Origin: Brevundimonas sp. AJA228-03
Lineage (GTDB): Bacteria; Pseudomonadota; Alphaproteobacteria; Caulobacterales; Caulobacteraceae
DNA length: 64,000 nt
Assembly (NCBI RefSeq): GCF_017795885.1
Contig: NZ_CP059297.1
Location: forward strand, 310,001-374,000
Direction of reading: 5' to 3'
Shown: positions 40,654-50,911 of the stretch, one piece after another
How positions within the stretch are numbered: the stretch's first letter is position 1
How the letters are laid out: each line of letters begins with the position of its first letter
The notes under the pieces: model-generated
What the model was told of the DNA's origin: nothing
The model's input: only the letters and a program-made list of their open reading frames with translations
Databases searched by the model: none
Translations under genes and position numbers: made by a program

Positions 40654-41226
40654 TCACCGCGTCGAACCGGGGACCCACTTTACATCGCCCGCACCGTTGG
40701 CATTGGCGCGTCGGGCCGCCACGAAAAGGTGGTCGGACAGGCGGTTCAGATAACGCAGGGCCTCCGGCGTCACGGCCGCGCCCGTCTCCACAAGGCGGAT
40801 GGTATCGCGCTCCGCCCGCCGGGCGACCGTCCGGGCCAGGTGCAGATGCGCCGAAAGCGGCGAGCCACCCGGCAGGATGAAGCTGTCCAGCGACTTCAGG
40901 CTCTCGTTCATCCAGTCGATCTCGGCCTCGAGCCGTTCGACCTGCGACTGCACCATGCGCAGGGCTTCCCACGTCGGCGGCGGGTCCAGCGGCGTGGCCA
41001 GATCGGCCCCCAGGTCGAACAGCTCGTTCTGGATCCGGCCCAGCATGGCGTCGATGCGGTCGTTCTGGCCTGAATGCAGCCGGGCCACCCCGATTACCGC
41101 GTTCAACTCATCGACCGTGCCATAGGCCTCCACGCGGGGATCGCTCTTGGACACGCGCTCTCCCGAGGCCAGGCCGGTGTCGCCACCGTCGCCGGTGCGG
41201 GTATAGATCCTGTTCAGAACGACCAC
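40654..41226 (-). CDS. Cob(I)yrinic acid a,c-diamide adenosyltransferase, PduO type
   Basis: 190 aa. Adenosylates cob(I)alamin to coenzyme B12. The ATP-binding N-terminus is RIYTRTGDGGDTGL, YGTVDELNAVIG follows, and the C-terminal helix segment is ARTVARRAERD...YLNRLSDHLFVAARR, the PduO pattern. GTG start at 41226. It lies upstream of mmsA on the same strand, consistent with propionyl-CoA disposal through methylmalonyl-CoA mutase. The 13-bp gap to the next upstream small gene suggests co-transcription. Confidence 0.94.
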   Translation of the reverse strand: MVVLNRIYTRTGDGGDTGLASGERVSKSDPRVEAYGTVDELNAVIGVARLHSGQNDRIDAMLGRIQNELFDLGADLATPLDPPPTWEALRMVQSQVERLEAEIDWMNESLKSLDSFILPGGSPLSAHLHLARTVARRAERDTIRLVETGAAVTPEALRYLNRLSDHLFVAARRANANGAGDVKWVPGSTR

Positions 41227-41239
41227 GCGCGTCTCCTCG

Positions 41240-41446
41240 TCAGCCGCCGTGGCTGTTTCTCCACCACAGCCCGGCCATCAGCAGGACCACGGCCGTCGCC
41301 TGCATGACCACGCGCAGCCGCATCAACCGGTTGGAATTGGACCGCGCATAGTCCCCGCCACGAAACAGCGAATAGATGCCGAAGCCCAGCACCACCGCGA
41401 CGGCGAGGATGGCCATAAGGATCAGGATGTCGAACACGATGCCCAT
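41240..41446 (-). CDS. Small twin-transmembrane (HIG1-like) protein
   Basis: 68 aa. Two hydrophobic helices (about 4-27 and 45-62) flank a basic loop RGGDYARSNSNRLMRLRVV, the pattern of the HIG1-like twin-transmembrane proteins of Alphaproteobacteria, related to respiratory-complex assembly factors in mitochondria. It begins an apparent three-gene unit with the adenosyltransferase and mmsA. Confidence 0.8.
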   Translation of the reverse strand: MGIVFDILILMAILAVAVVLGFGIYSLFRGGDYARSNSNRLMRLRVVMQATAVVLLMAGLWWRNSHGG

Positions 41447-41579
41447 GGTCGCCTCTTAATCCCCCGCGGTCCGGGACGCCAGCGGCGGTCGCGCCGCACC
41501 CCGTTAAGTCCTGCCAAACCACGCTCGTCGCCATCCCCCTAACCTTTGCCGTTCAGAAAGGCCGGGTCAGGAGTTCCGT

Positions 41580-42704
41580 TTGACCGATCGTGCCGTCCGA
41601 AACCTCGCCAATCTGCGCAAGTCAGCCTCCACCGCGCGGGTGCTGAACCTGCTGCATGTCTGGCGTCAGCATGGACAAACCCAGGACTGGAAGTCCCAGC
41701 CCCTGTTTTCCAATCAGATGCTGAACAAGGCGCTCATCATCAAGCACCGCCTGCGCCGCAACGAGACCGAACAGTTCCGGGTCCGTCGCTATGTCGCCAC
41801 CAAAATCGTCCTGCCGATCGACGGCGCAGACCTGCGGATCGGCGGCCGCTATCTGTTCGTGGATCAGATCGGTTTCGAAAAGTCGATGGAGGAGAGCTTC
41901 GGGATCAGTCCGCTGCATCCTGACCGGCAGACGCTGGCGCTGATCGACGAGTTGCCAAGTCTCGATCCCTTCCTGCTACGCGAGCAGCTGCGCCGGAGTG
42001 GCCGGACCCCGGCGGCCTGCTATTTCAACCTCTCCGAGGCCGATGTGGCCCGGATGACGGCCTTCGTCGCCGACGAGATCAGGCCGCTGGTCGACCTGAG
42101 CGTGGGGCTCGACAACGATCTGTCGACAGAGAACCCGGTGGCCCGGATGACGGCCAAGATGATGTCGAACTCGGCCGGAGAGGATTTGAGCGCCCTGGGG
42201 CAGACCCTGCAACTACCCCCCCACGAGTACGAGGAAGGCGTCTTCTGCTGGAAGGGCTTCCTCTACTACAAATGGGCCATGCAGAGTGTCACGGGCGAGA
42301 TCGGCAGCGTTGTCGACAGTGTGCACCGGATCCGGGCCTCGGGTCCGGTCGACGTCGAACAGTACGCCGAGATCGACCGCGCGCGCGAGAAGATCCGGCA
42401 CCGCATCCTGGTGACCTGCGAGGCCACGGCCGACATGCTGCGCGTTTATGACGCCGCCTTTCGAGGCCTGACGCAGGAAGGCCGCCCGACCGCCTTTCGC
42501 GAGTTTCTGCGCGACGCACCCCTGCTGTTCGCGCGGCTGGGTGAGCGGCTGGGTGCCGTCCAGCACATCGTCAGCTTCTGGAACTACCGGATGGCACCGG
42601 ACAAGCCCCCGCTCACCGCCGAAGAGCTGATCGATCTGCTGTCAGATTTCGAGCTGAGCCTTTCGGGCACGGAGCGACCGGAAGCGCCGGCGCTGGCGGC
42701 CTGA
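41580..42704 (+). CDS. Unknown-family protein, paralogue 1 of a tandem pair
   Basis: 374 aa, TTG start with GGAG 9-12 nt upstream. No known domain is recognised. Blocks shared with the next gene: ASTARVLNLL, IKHRLRRNET, GGRY.FVDQI.FE, LPSLDPFL.REQLRRSG, EGVFCWKGFLYYKW and LFARLG..LGA.QHIVSFW. No signal peptide or membrane segment; mostly helical and charged, so cytoplasmic. Conserved cysteine/tryptophan/lysine in VFCWKGF may be functional. Normal GC codon usage. Diverges from the small membrane-protein gene upstream. Confidence 0.75.
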   Translation: MTDRAVRNLANLRKSASTARVLNLLHVWRQHGQTQDWKSQPLFSNQMLNKALIIKHRLRRNETEQFRVRRYVATKIVLPIDGADLRIGGRYLFVDQIGFEKSMEESFGISPLHPDRQTLALIDELPSLDPFLLREQLRRSGRTPAACYFNLSEADVARMTAFVADEIRPLVDLSVGLDNDLSTENPVARMTAKMMSNSAGEDLSALGQTLQLPPHEYEEGVFCWKGFLYYKWAMQSVTGEIGSVVDSVHRIRASGPVDVEQYAEIDRAREKIRHRILVTCEATADMLRVYDAAFRGLTQEGRPTAFREFLRDAPLLFARLGERLGAVQHIVSFWNYRMAPDKPPLTAEELIDLLSDFELSLSGTERPEAPALAA

Positions 42705-42810
42705 AGACGTCAGCCGTCTACAGGCTGACGATCAGAGCGTGCGCCTGTTAGCCTGCGATAAACCTTAAACTGTACGCCATTCTCAATCAATCTCGAGTTA
42801 GTATGGCTTC

Positions 42811-43926
42811 ATGTCGGATCGCTCTGTTCGAAGCCTTGAATATCTCGAACGCTCTGCATCTACAGCACGAGTGCTCAACCTGCTGAAAATTTCGAGGGAA
42901 AATCGGGACTCGCAGGAGTGGCGCGAGCGTCCATTGTTTCAGACCCCGGCGCTCAATACCTGTCTGCTTATAAAGCACCGCCTCCGGCGTAACGAGACCG
43001 ATGCCTTTCGCGGGCGTCGCCAGACTGCCACCAAGGTGATTGTCCCCATTGATCATGGGGAACTCAGGTCCGGGGGGCGATACTTCTTCGTCGATCAGAT
43101 CAATTTCGAAGCGACACTGGGCGAGGTTTTCGGCATTCAACCCGGGCATCCGGACGTGAATACGCTCCGTCTCATGGACAAGCTGCCGTCTCTGGACCCC
43201 TTCCTGATGCGCGAACAACTCAGGCGATCCGGAATCGATCCGGCACCTTGCTATTTCGCGCTCAGCGACGCCGACCTGCAGAATATGCTCAACTTCGTGA
43301 AAGCCGAGATTACGCCTCTGGTCGCTCTATGCATGGGCGATGCCTCCGCCAGCGCGAACTCGATCGACCGAATGGCGTCGAAAATCCTGTCCAACGCCAA
43401 CGGAGACGGCATGGAAGCTCTGGGCCAGACGCTAAGGCTCAACCCCGAGCAATATCAGGAAGGTGTCTTCTGCTGGAAGGGCTTCCTCTACTACAAGTGG
43501 AGCCTGAAAAGCATGACATCGCAGATCGCCGAAGTGGCGGATCGGGTGGGCTCCGTGCAGGTCGCCGGCCCTGTCGACCAGGCGACACGAGAGTATATCG
43601 CCCGCGGTCGTCAGGTGCTCCGAAGCAAGATCGGCAAGACCTGCGCGGGCGTTCGCTCCACCCTCCAGATCTATGACGAGGCCTATGCCAGCTTGACCCA
43701 GGACGGGAATCCGCTGGATTTCCGGGATTTTCTGCTGGAGGCCCCCTATCTGTTCGCGCGTCTCGGGGACCAGCTGGGTGCCATCCAGCATATCGTCAGC
43801 TTCTGGACATTCCGGTTTGGCCCGCGTGCGACCGCGGCAGGCGCCGAAGAGCTGATGGACATCTTCATGGATTTCGAGATCGGCCTTCGAGGGCGCGACG
43901 AAACAGAGGATGCGATCGCCGCCTGA
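42811..43926 (+). CDS. Unknown-family protein, paralogue 2 of a tandem pair
   Basis: 371 aa, ATG start, no gap-free ribosome site. Aligns with the preceding gene over its whole length, sharing the same six blocks. The two carry an identical 32-nt stretch (42240-42271 and 43465-43496) coding for VFCWKGFLYYK. Its 5' end is AT-richer than its twin: 30 of 60 G+C in the first 60 nt against 40 of 60. The 106-bp gap before it is also AT-rich. It may be a transferred or differently evolving copy. A strong bidirectional terminator follows. Confidence 0.75.
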   Translation: MSDRSVRSLEYLERSASTARVLNLLKISRENRDSQEWRERPLFQTPALNTCLLIKHRLRRNETDAFRGRRQTATKVIVPIDHGELRSGGRYFFVDQINFEATLGEVFGIQPGHPDVNTLRLMDKLPSLDPFLMREQLRRSGIDPAPCYFALSDADLQNMLNFVKAEITPLVALCMGDASASANSIDRMASKILSNANGDGMEALGQTLRLNPEQYQEGVFCWKGFLYYKWSLKSMTSQIAEVADRVGSVQVAGPVDQATREYIARGRQVLRSKIGKTCAGVRSTLQIYDEAYASLTQDGNPLDFRDFLLEAPYLFARLGDQLGAIQHIVSFWTFRFGPRATAAGAEELMDIFMDFEIGLRGRDETEDAIAA

Positions 43927-43931
43927 ACGGA

Positions 43932-43957
43932 AAAGGCCGGCCAGGCGGCCGGCCTTT
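43932..43957. terminator. Bidirectional intrinsic terminator
   Basis: AAAGGCCGGCC (43932-43942), loop AGGC, GGCCGGCCTTT (43947-43957): perfect 11-bp stem with A/T ends, between the convergent paralogue 2 and ahcY genes. Confidence 0.9.
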
Positions 43958-43985
43958 CATCGTCAATACGGGCCTTTGCGACCGT

Positions 43986-45377
<1,392 letters not shown>

Positions 45378-45428
45378 GGGCGGCTCTTTCCGGCGACGTG
45401 GGCCGTTGGCGTGAAATCGGATCGCGCG

Positions 45429-45457
45429 CATATAGCCGCCAACCGTATCAGGAGCAA
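45429..45457 (-). promoter_or_regulatory. Candidate ahcY promoter
   Basis: Read on the minus strand: TTGCTC (45457-45452), 15-nt spacer, GCTATATG (45436-45429), a good match to the Caulobacter TTGAC...GCTANAWC promoter. It leaves a leader of roughly 45 nt. No hairpin set resembling a SAH or SAM riboswitch is evident in the short leader. Confidence 0.55.
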
Positions 45458-45462
45458 GATCG

Positions 45463-45480
45463 TATAAGGATGTCCTTATA
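45463..45480. promoter_or_regulatory. Palindromic operator upstream of ahcY, possibly SahR-type
   Basis: TATAAGGA-TG-TCCTTATA: two perfect 8-bp half-sites with a 2-bp spacer. It lies 5 bp upstream of the -35 box of the ahcY promoter and ends at the start of a divergent 49-codon frame. AT-rich dyads of this kind are described for ArsR-family methionine-cycle regulators such as SahR in Alphaproteobacteria; that identification is from memory. No such regulator gene is in the window. Confidence 0.6.
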
Positions 45481-45629
45481 TGATCGCCCGCTCGGCGGGG
45501 GACGACTCGATCTTCGTCGGAGGCAGGCTGCTGACGACGCCCAATCCCGAACAGGACGAGGACGCACGCCTGTTCGCCCTGCTGGACTTGCGATCGATGA
45601 AACCGATGCCGATCAGGCTCCGGAAATGA
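45480..45629 (+). CDS. Possible 49-aa protein, unknown
   Basis: Short frame beginning ATG 45480, the last base pair of the palindrome, and running to TGA 45627-45629. Nearly all codons end in G or C, as in real genes of this genome, and AAGGA lies 10-14 nt upstream. The product is [18 protein letters not shown] followed by an acidic stretch ([11 protein letters not shown]) and a basic tail. No family recognised. It is convergent with the M23 peptidase, whose stop is 13 bp away. Confidence 0.35.
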   Translation: MIARSAGDDSIFVGGRLLTTPNPEQDEDARLFALLDLRSMKPMPIRLRK

Positions 45630-45641
45630 GCGAGGGCATGA

Positions 45642-47012
45642 TCAGGAGCGGGTGGTCGTCGCATTGGCGGGGCGAAGACCCTCGACGCTGGCCCGCGTCA
45701 CGGCCGGACGACGTTCGCCTCCCGAGGCTATGATCCGGTCGATGCGCGCCTTCTCTGCGCGGAACGCCGCCAGATCGGAGCCCGCCAGCTGGACATTGTC
45801 CTCGACGCGGATGCTGCCGGGATTGATCCGCTGACCATTGCGCCAGAGTTCGTAGTGCAGGTGCGGGCCGGTCGACGCACCGGTCGAGCCGACATAGGCG
45901 ATGACCTGACCCTGGCTGACGCGCTGGCCGGCGCGAATGCCCGAGGCATAGCGGGACAGGTGACCGTAGCCGCTTTCCAGACCATTGGCATGCCGCACGC
46001 GCAACCAGTTGCCATAGCCGCCCCAGCGACGGGCCTCGACCACCACGCCGTCGGCGGGGGCGACGATGGGGGTCCCGGTACCGGCGGCGAAGTCGATGCC
46101 CTGGTGCATCTTGCGATAGCCCGAGATCGGATGAACGCGGAAGCCGAAGCTGGAGCTGACGCGCGTCGCGCGGTCCAGCGGGGTGCGCATCATCGACGAC
46201 CGCATGCTCTTGCCGGTGGCGTCGAAATATTCCGCCTGGCGCGCGCCGGGGCGCTGGAAGCGATAGAAGACGGCACCCTTCAGCTCTGCGTACAGCAGAT
46301 CGCCGGTGTCGATGGTACGGCCGTTTTCGGTCACCGAGCGGTCGAAGACCAGGGTGAAACGGTCGGCGGCATGGATATCGCGATCCAGGTCAAAGCGGTG
46401 CCCGAACAGCTGATTGGCCTTGCGGCGGATGGCGGAGTCGGCCCCCATACGCTGGGCCGTGGCGGTCAGGGAGCCCTCGACGTTGGCGTGGACCACCATG
46501 GTCTCGTGCGTCACGCGCTCTTCCAGAGCCCGCAAACGAAGCGCGCCGTCGAAGCTGCGCGACACGGTCAGCTGGCTGGCCGGGCCGGTCCGCATCGTCA
46601 AACCGATCAGGCGGGCGTCGCCGCGGCCACCGCGCGGATGGGAGATGGCGGTCTCGAACCGCAGGCCCGCGCGCATCTGGCTCACGTCGTAGGCATTGGA
46701 CAGGGTGGCGGCGACGGCCGAGGCCTCGGCGGCACCGATGCCGGTACGGCGCACGGCCTGTTCAAAGGTTTCGCCGCGACGGATCTGGACCGGAATGGCT
46801 TCGGGGGCCGTCAAGCCGGCCGGCGTTCCGGCGGATTCAAAGGCACGCGCTTCGAGCGACGCCATCTCTTCGGAGGTCAGTTCGGGAACCACCTCGGCCT
46901 GCGCGGGTTGGTAGACGCGACCGGCGAGCATCGCCACCGACACGGCGGCGATGGCTGTGAGCAGGTGCGGTGCAAAACGCATCGGCTGGCGGCGCGGATC
47001 GAACTGGGCCAT
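45642..47012 (-). CDS. M23 family metallopeptidase (lysostaphin-type, envelope)
   Basis: 456 aa. An N-terminal hydrophobic segment (APHLLTAIAAVSVAMLAG) indicates export or anchoring. A central OapA/LysM-like region (IPVQIRRGETFEQAVRRTG) precedes the C-terminal M23 domain, with zinc ligands His303 and Asp307 (HQGIDFAAG) and His384/His386 (GPHLHYEL). All metal ligands are present, so the enzyme is probably an active endopeptidase cutting peptidoglycan cross-links. The long upstream gap probably holds its promoter; GGTTAATGG on the minus strand is only a half CtrA-like site. Confidence 0.93.
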   Translation of the reverse strand: MAQFDPRRQPMRFAPHLLTAIAAVSVAMLAGRVYQPAQAEVVPELTSEEMASLEARAFESAGTPAGLTAPEAIPVQIRRGETFEQAVRRTGIGAAEASAVAATLSNAYDVSQMRAGLRFETAISHPRGGRGDARLIGLTMRTGPASQLTVSRSFDGALRLRALEERVTHETMVVHANVEGSLTATAQRMGADSAIRRKANQLFGHRFDLDRDIHAADRFTLVFDRSVTENGRTIDTGDLLYAELKGAVFYRFQRPGARQAEYFDATGKSMRSSMMRTPLDRATRVSSSFGFRVHPISGYRKMHQGIDFAAGTGTPIVAPADGVVVEARRWGGYGNWLRVRHANGLESGYGHLSRYASGIRAGQRVSQGQVIAYVGSTGASTGPHLHYELWRNGQRINPGSIRVEDNVQLAGSDLAAFRAEKARIDRIIASGGERRPAVTRASVEGLRPANATTTRS

Positions 47013-47407
47013 CGGTCCCCGGCAAACGACGACGCCACACGGCGCCAGGTTCTACGCAAAGCAAGGATCGCGCCGGAGAGCCCCCCAATCGCGAAGCAAG
47101 CCGTATAGCTCGCCGTTTCCAGAATGGGAAGCAGGTTCGTTCCAAACCATTAACCGCCGTGATCCCAACGGGTAAAAACATGGCTGTCCGGGTCTTTCGA
47201 CAGTGATCGCTACAGTCTATCGCCAAGCTATGGTCGTCTTTGCTGCGCTAAGGGACTCGCGCGTCCGCGTCCGTGAACACAACTGCATTGAACGTGACTC
47301 GCGCGCCACTCATTGTGTCGGATCGGCAACGATGTTGGCGTTGCCCTGGTCTGTCGGAATCCCGGACCCCGTCACGGCCTCGCCTCCGGCGACCGCGATC
47401 GCTCGCC
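47013..47407. other. 395-bp gap upstream of the M23 peptidase gene, no clear gene
   Basis: No convincing reading frame. A GCTATACG sequence at about 47103-47110 on the minus strand could be a -10 box for the peptidase gene, but no matching -35 box stands out. No repeat, tRNA or strong hairpin recognised. Confidence 0.4.
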
Positions 47408-47668
47408 ATGACCACCGGGTCCAGATCGGGGACGGAGACCTTGAAGGCGTGGCGTTTCCCGCGCCGCCTGACCGGTTTCGGGACGGTCCTGCAGACAGCC
47501 GTGACGACGACCAGTGACGCCCGTCGCGAAGCCTGTGCCGTCGCCGCGCGTCAGGCCGGCACGACGCCGGACGTGGCCGCCGCCGGGATGTTCGGGAGCC
47601 AGCTGATGCCGCGCATCACCTCGGGCCAGTGGTATCGCAACGCGGCGGGTCAGTGGGTCCAACGCTGA
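47408..47668 (+). CDS. Possible 86-aa protein, unknown
   Basis: Frame from ATG 47408 to TGA 47668 with codons ending almost always in G or C, as in the surrounding genes. Product: a basic N-terminus (GTETLKAWRFPRRLTGFG), then TTTSDARREACAVAARQAG, ending SGQWYRNAAGQWVQR, a doubled QW motif. No clear ribosome site and no family recognised. The in-frame sequence is open upstream to 47273 but less coding-like. Confidence 0.45.
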   Translation: MTTGSRSGTETLKAWRFPRRLTGFGTVLQTAVTTTSDARREACAVAARQAGTTPDVAAAGMFGSQLMPRITSGQWYRNAAGQWVQR

Positions 47669-47712
47669 TCTGACGCAGGCGCGGCCCGTCCGGGCGTGCT
47701 AAGGGCGGCGGC

Positions 47713-47985
47713 ATGGTCGTCCGTCTCATCCGTCTTTCCCTGATCACCCTGCTGGGCCTGGGCCTCTCAGGCCTCGCGACCTGGGGCCTCAGCCTGTTCT
47801 GGATCGCTATCGGCGGCGGGGCCCTGCCGCTGCATGGCTGGATCGCCATGGGTCTGGGCGTGACAGGCACCGTGGGTCTGACCTATGGCCTGATGGCCCT
47901 GGCGTTCAAGTCGCATCGCGAAGGCTGGGACGACCAGGTCGACAATACGCTGGATCCCGGGCGCGGGCCGTCACGCGACGACTGA
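47713..47985 (+). CDS. Small membrane protein, unknown
   Basis: 90 aa. Two hydrophobic segments (LSLITLLGLGLSGLATWGLSLFW in two parts, and MGLGVTGTVGLTYGLMALAF) precede a charged C-terminal tail (KSHREGWDDQVDNTLDPG). The pattern is that of small inner-membrane proteins common in Caulobacterales; function unknown. It ends 15 bp before a convergent exported-protein gene. Confidence 0.7.
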   Translation: MVVRLIRLSLITLLGLGLSGLATWGLSLFWIAIGGGALPLHGWIAMGLGVTGTVGLTYGLMALAFKSHREGWDDQVDNTLDPGRGPSRDD

Positions 47986-48000
47986 TCCACCCGCTGTGGC

Positions 48001-48531
48001 TCAGTCTGCCAACCCCGGCGTCGTGGGGTCCGACGATACCGGCGGCGCAGGCCTGAACAAAAGCGCAGCGATCAGACCCTCGTCGTTCAGGCCGATCCGC
48101 CACTGGGTCGCAGCCTCGTCGAAGATGACCAGGAACTGGCCCGCGCCGTCCCGCGTGCCCTGGGCCTCCACGCTCTGGATCGCTCCATAGCCCTCCAGAA
48201 GCGGGCGGATCGTCGGCAGTTGCCCCGTCAGACGGGTCGCCAGGTCGCGCGTATAAAGCTTGGGGTCTAACGTCCCCGCGCGGAGTTGCTCGATGACGAC
48301 TCTCAGCGTCGCTTCGGCCACCGCCACATCGGTGGACGAGGGCGCGACCCGGGCCGTCGGGGGCGCGGTCGGCGCGGGGATGTCGAAGCTGTTGGGCAGG
48401 GTCGCGGCCGCACCACCGGCAGGGGCCAGAGAGCGAGCCGGCCCGGCAGGCACGGTCTGCGCGATGACCGGCGAGGAAAACGCGAGGCTGAAGCCGAGGA
48501 TCAGGCGGACGGCGCGGGCAGAAAGGATCAT
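48001..48531 (-). CDS. Exported protein of unknown function
   Basis: 176 aa. Signal peptide (ILSARAVRLILGFSLAFSSPVIAQ) with cleavage likely after AQ. A Pro/Ala linker, then a compact domain (about 70-165) reading VAVAEATLRVVIEQLRAGTLDPKLYTRDLATRL in parts, and GQFLVIFDEAATQWRIGLNDEGLI, which resembles the NTF2-like/DUF3887 type of small domain. It lies 17 bp downstream of ubiB on the same strand. Partner or role unknown. Confidence 0.7.
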   Translation of the reverse strand: MILSARAVRLILGFSLAFSSPVIAQTVPAGPARSLAPAGGAAATLPNSFDIPAPTAPPTARVAPSSTDVAVAEATLRVVIEQLRAGTLDPKLYTRDLATRLTGQLPTIRPLLEGYGAIQSVEAQGTRDGAGQFLVIFDEAATQWRIGLNDEGLIAALLFRPAPPVSSDPTTPGLAD

Positions 48532-48548
48532 GCGGGGACTCCGGAACT

Positions 48549-50147
48549 TCAGCCCATGATCCTTGTCCAAAGCGACAGAACAAGGGCGGCGGCGGACATG
48601 GTGGTCGCAGCCGTGATGCAGACGACGATCCAGGTCGGCGTGCGCGTCGGCTCCACGATCACCGTCTGCGGCGCGGGCGGATCCTGCACCAGGCGCGACA
48701 GGGCCCTCGCCCCGGCCAGAACCTCCTTCAGCCCGTCGCGGATCTGGGCCCTGGGGCCGAGCTCGCGGGTGATCCAGCGTTCGACCACCGGCTGGGCCGC
48801 CGACCACAGGTCGTGATCGGGGTTCAGGCGGCGCGCGACGCCCTCGACCGAGACCATGGTCTTCTGCAGCAGGATGAGCTCGGGCCGCAGGTGCATGTCG
48901 AACAGGGCCGTGATCTCGAACAGCTGGCCCAGCAGCCGCCCCATCGAGACCTGCGACGCCGCCCGGCCGATCACCGGCTCCCCCACCGCCCGCAGGGCCT
49001 GGGCGAAGGCCTCGACAGAGTGATGCGGCGGGACATATCCGGCCTCGAAATGGACCCGGGCGATGCGGGGATAATCCCGTGTCAGGAAGCCCCACAGGAT
49101 CTCGGCCAGATAGCGGCGCTCCCCCTCGCCCAGCCGCCCGACGATGCCGAAATCGACGGCGGTCAGCTCGGCCGGGGCATAGGCGAACAGATTGCCCTCG
49201 TGCAGGTCGGCATGGAAGGTGCCGTGATCCAGGGCCTGGCTCAGAAAGGCGCGCACGACGTTGTCAGCCAGGGCGTCGATGTCCATGCCGGGTTGCCGGA
49301 TCGCCTCGGGGTCCGTCATCGGCATCCCGGTCGCCCATTCCAGTGTCAGGACCCGCTTGCCGACCCCGTCCCAGACCACCCTGGGGGCCGACATGTGCAT
49401 GCCGTCGCCCCGGGCCTTTTCCATGATGTCGTGGAGCTCGGACGCGGCCGCCGCTTCCAGCCGCATGTCCAGTTCCAGATACATGGAGCGGGCCACCGTC
49501 TCGACGAAGGCCTCGGGCTCCAGCCGGCGCGCAGCGGGGACCAGACGATGCACGACCCGCGCGGCCAGACGCATTGCGTCCAGCCCGGTGGTCACGCGGC
49601 GTTCGACACCCGGTCGCAGGACCTTGACCGCGACCTTGCGCCCATCCGCCAGCCAGGCGGGGTGCGCCTGGGCCAGGGAGGCGGCCCCGATCGGATCGCC
49701 GAAGTCAAGGAAGAGACTTTCAACAGGGCGGCCGATGGATCGTTCGATCTCGCGCCGGGCCTGATCGGTCGGAAACGGCGGCAGCCTGTCCTTCAGCCGG
49801 CCCAGATCGCGCGCGAACTCGATGCCGAAGATGTCGGCGCGGGTGGCCATGACCTGACCCAGTTTGATCGCGACGGGCCCCAGGGTCTCGAAGGCGCGGC
49901 CCAGACGCTGGCCGGGACGACCGTCGCGGCCTTCCTTGCCGGCGAACAGGTGGATGAACCCCGCCACCGGCTTCATCCAGCCTGGCAACAGGGGCGTCAG
50001 TTCGCGGGGCAGAAGCGCGTCGTGCTTCGCCAGGGCGAAGCCCCAGCGCAGCAGCCGCCAGGTCGCACCGACGGGATCGCGCACGGGGATCGTGGGCGGC
50101 GGGGCGGGCGCGACCCGGTATGAGGCTGACAGGCTCAGATCGCCCAC
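48549..50147 (-). CDS. ubiB: UbiB-family atypical kinase/ATPase for ubiquinone synthesis
   Basis: 532 aa. The KxGQ signature is in [13 protein letters not shown]; other marks are the A-rich loop ([11 protein letters not shown]), the kinase lysine in [17 protein letters not shown] (catalytic loop) and VDFGIVGRL (metal site). The C-terminal membrane segment is [21 protein letters not shown] start at 50147, overlapping the ubiE end by 13 bp. UbiB is needed for the hydroxylation stages of coenzyme Q synthesis, so pairing with ubiE is functional. Confidence 0.95.
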   Translation of the reverse strand: MGDLSLSASYRVAPAPPPTIPVRDPVGATWRLLRWGFALAKHDALLPRELTPLLPGWMKPVAGFIHLFAGKEGRDGRPGQRLGRAFETLGPVAIKLGQVMATRADIFGIEFARDLGRLKDRLPPFPTDQARREIERSIGRPVESLFLDFGDPIGAASLAQAHPAWLADGRKVAVKVLRPGVERRVTTGLDAMRLAARVVHRLVPAARRLEPEAFVETVARSMYLELDMRLEAAAASELHDIMEKARGDGMHMSAPRVVWDGVGKRVLTLEWATGMPMTDPEAIRQPGMDIDALADNVVRAFLSQALDHGTFHADLHEGNLFAYAPAELTAVDFGIVGRLGEGERRYLAEILWGFLTRDYPRIARVHFEAGYVPPHHSVEAFAQALRAVGEPVIGRAASQVSMGRLLGQLFEITALFDMHLRPELILLQKTMVSVEGVARRLNPDHDLWSAAQPVVERWITRELGPRAQIRDGLKEVLAGARALSRLVQDPPAPQTVIVEPTRTPTWIVVCITAATTMSAAALVLSLWTRIMG

Positions 50148-50911
50148 CCGAAGTGGATCGCGGCGACGCCGCCCGACAGGTTGGTCACGGTCACGCGACT
50201 GAAGCCGGCCTCCTCGATCATGGCCTTGAAGGTGGGCTGGTCGGGGAAGCGGCGGATGCTCTCGACCAGGTACTGGTAGCTGTCCCGATCCCTGGCGACC
50301 CAGCCGCCGATGCGCGGAATGGCGTGGAAGGACCAGGCGTCATAGGCCTTGCGCACGGCTTCGGCCGTGGGGCGCGAGAACTCCAGACAGATGAAACGTC
50401 CGCCCGGCTTCACCACCCGGCGCGCCTCCTTCAGCGCGCCTGCGATATCCGAGACGTTGCGGATCCCGAAGCTGATCGAATAGGCGTCGACCGAGGCATC
50501 CGGCATCGGCAGCGCCATGGCGTCGCCCACGGTCCAGACCATCTCCGGCTCTCCGCCCTTGTCGACCCCGGCCAGGATCATCTCGGCATTGTAGTCCAGC
50601 ACAATGACGGAGGCGTCGTCGCCGCCACCCCGCTCCTGGGCCGCACGCGCCATCTTCGAATAGCGCCGGGCCATGTCGCCGGTACCGCCCGCGACATCCA
50701 GGATGATCTCGCCGGGCCGGGGGTTCAGCCTTGCGGCAGTGGCGTCCTTCCACAGCCGGTGGATGCCCCCACTCATCAGATCGTTCATCAGATCGTAGCT
50801 GGAGGCCACGCTGTCGAACACGCCGCGGACCATCCGGACCTTTTCGCGCGCATCGACGTCGCGAAATCCGAACGGCGATGTCCTGGTAGAGGGGCTGTCT
50901 GTGTCGCTCAT
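50135..50911 (-). CDS. ubiE: Ubiquinone/menaquinone C-methyltransferase UbiE
   Basis: 258 aa SAM methyltransferase that methylates the quinone ring. The SAM-binding motif is [16 protein letters not shown], the UbiE/COQ5 signature is [26 protein letters not shown] in parts, and [16 protein letters not shown] near the N-terminus is typical. It heads the ubiE-ubiB-exported protein run and diverges from phhB; the 252-bp gap between the starts shows no other gene. Confidence 0.97.
   Translation of the reverse strand: MSDTDSPSTRTSPFGFRDVDAREKVRMVRGVFDSVASSYDLMNDLMSGGIHRLWKDATAARLNPRPGEIILDVAGGTGDMARRYSKMARAAQERGGGDDASVIVLDYNAEMILAGVDKGGEPEMVWTVGDAMALPMPDASVDAYSISFGIRNVSDIAGALKEARRVVKPGGRFICLEFSRPTAEAVRKAYDAWSFHAIPRIGGWVARDRDSYQYLVESIRRFPDQPTFKAMIEEAGFSRVTVTNLSGGVAAIHFGWAI

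Noticed and set aside
45378..45460. SAH or SAM riboswitch before ahcY
   Set aside because: The leader is too short (about 45 nt after the likely start site) and lacks the conserved stems; an operator dyad explains the control better.
45398..45733. 111-codon plus-strand frame across the ahcY promoter
   Set aside because: It crosses the promoter, the dyad and the 3' end of the M23 gene and does not look coding; the 49-codon frame is more likely.
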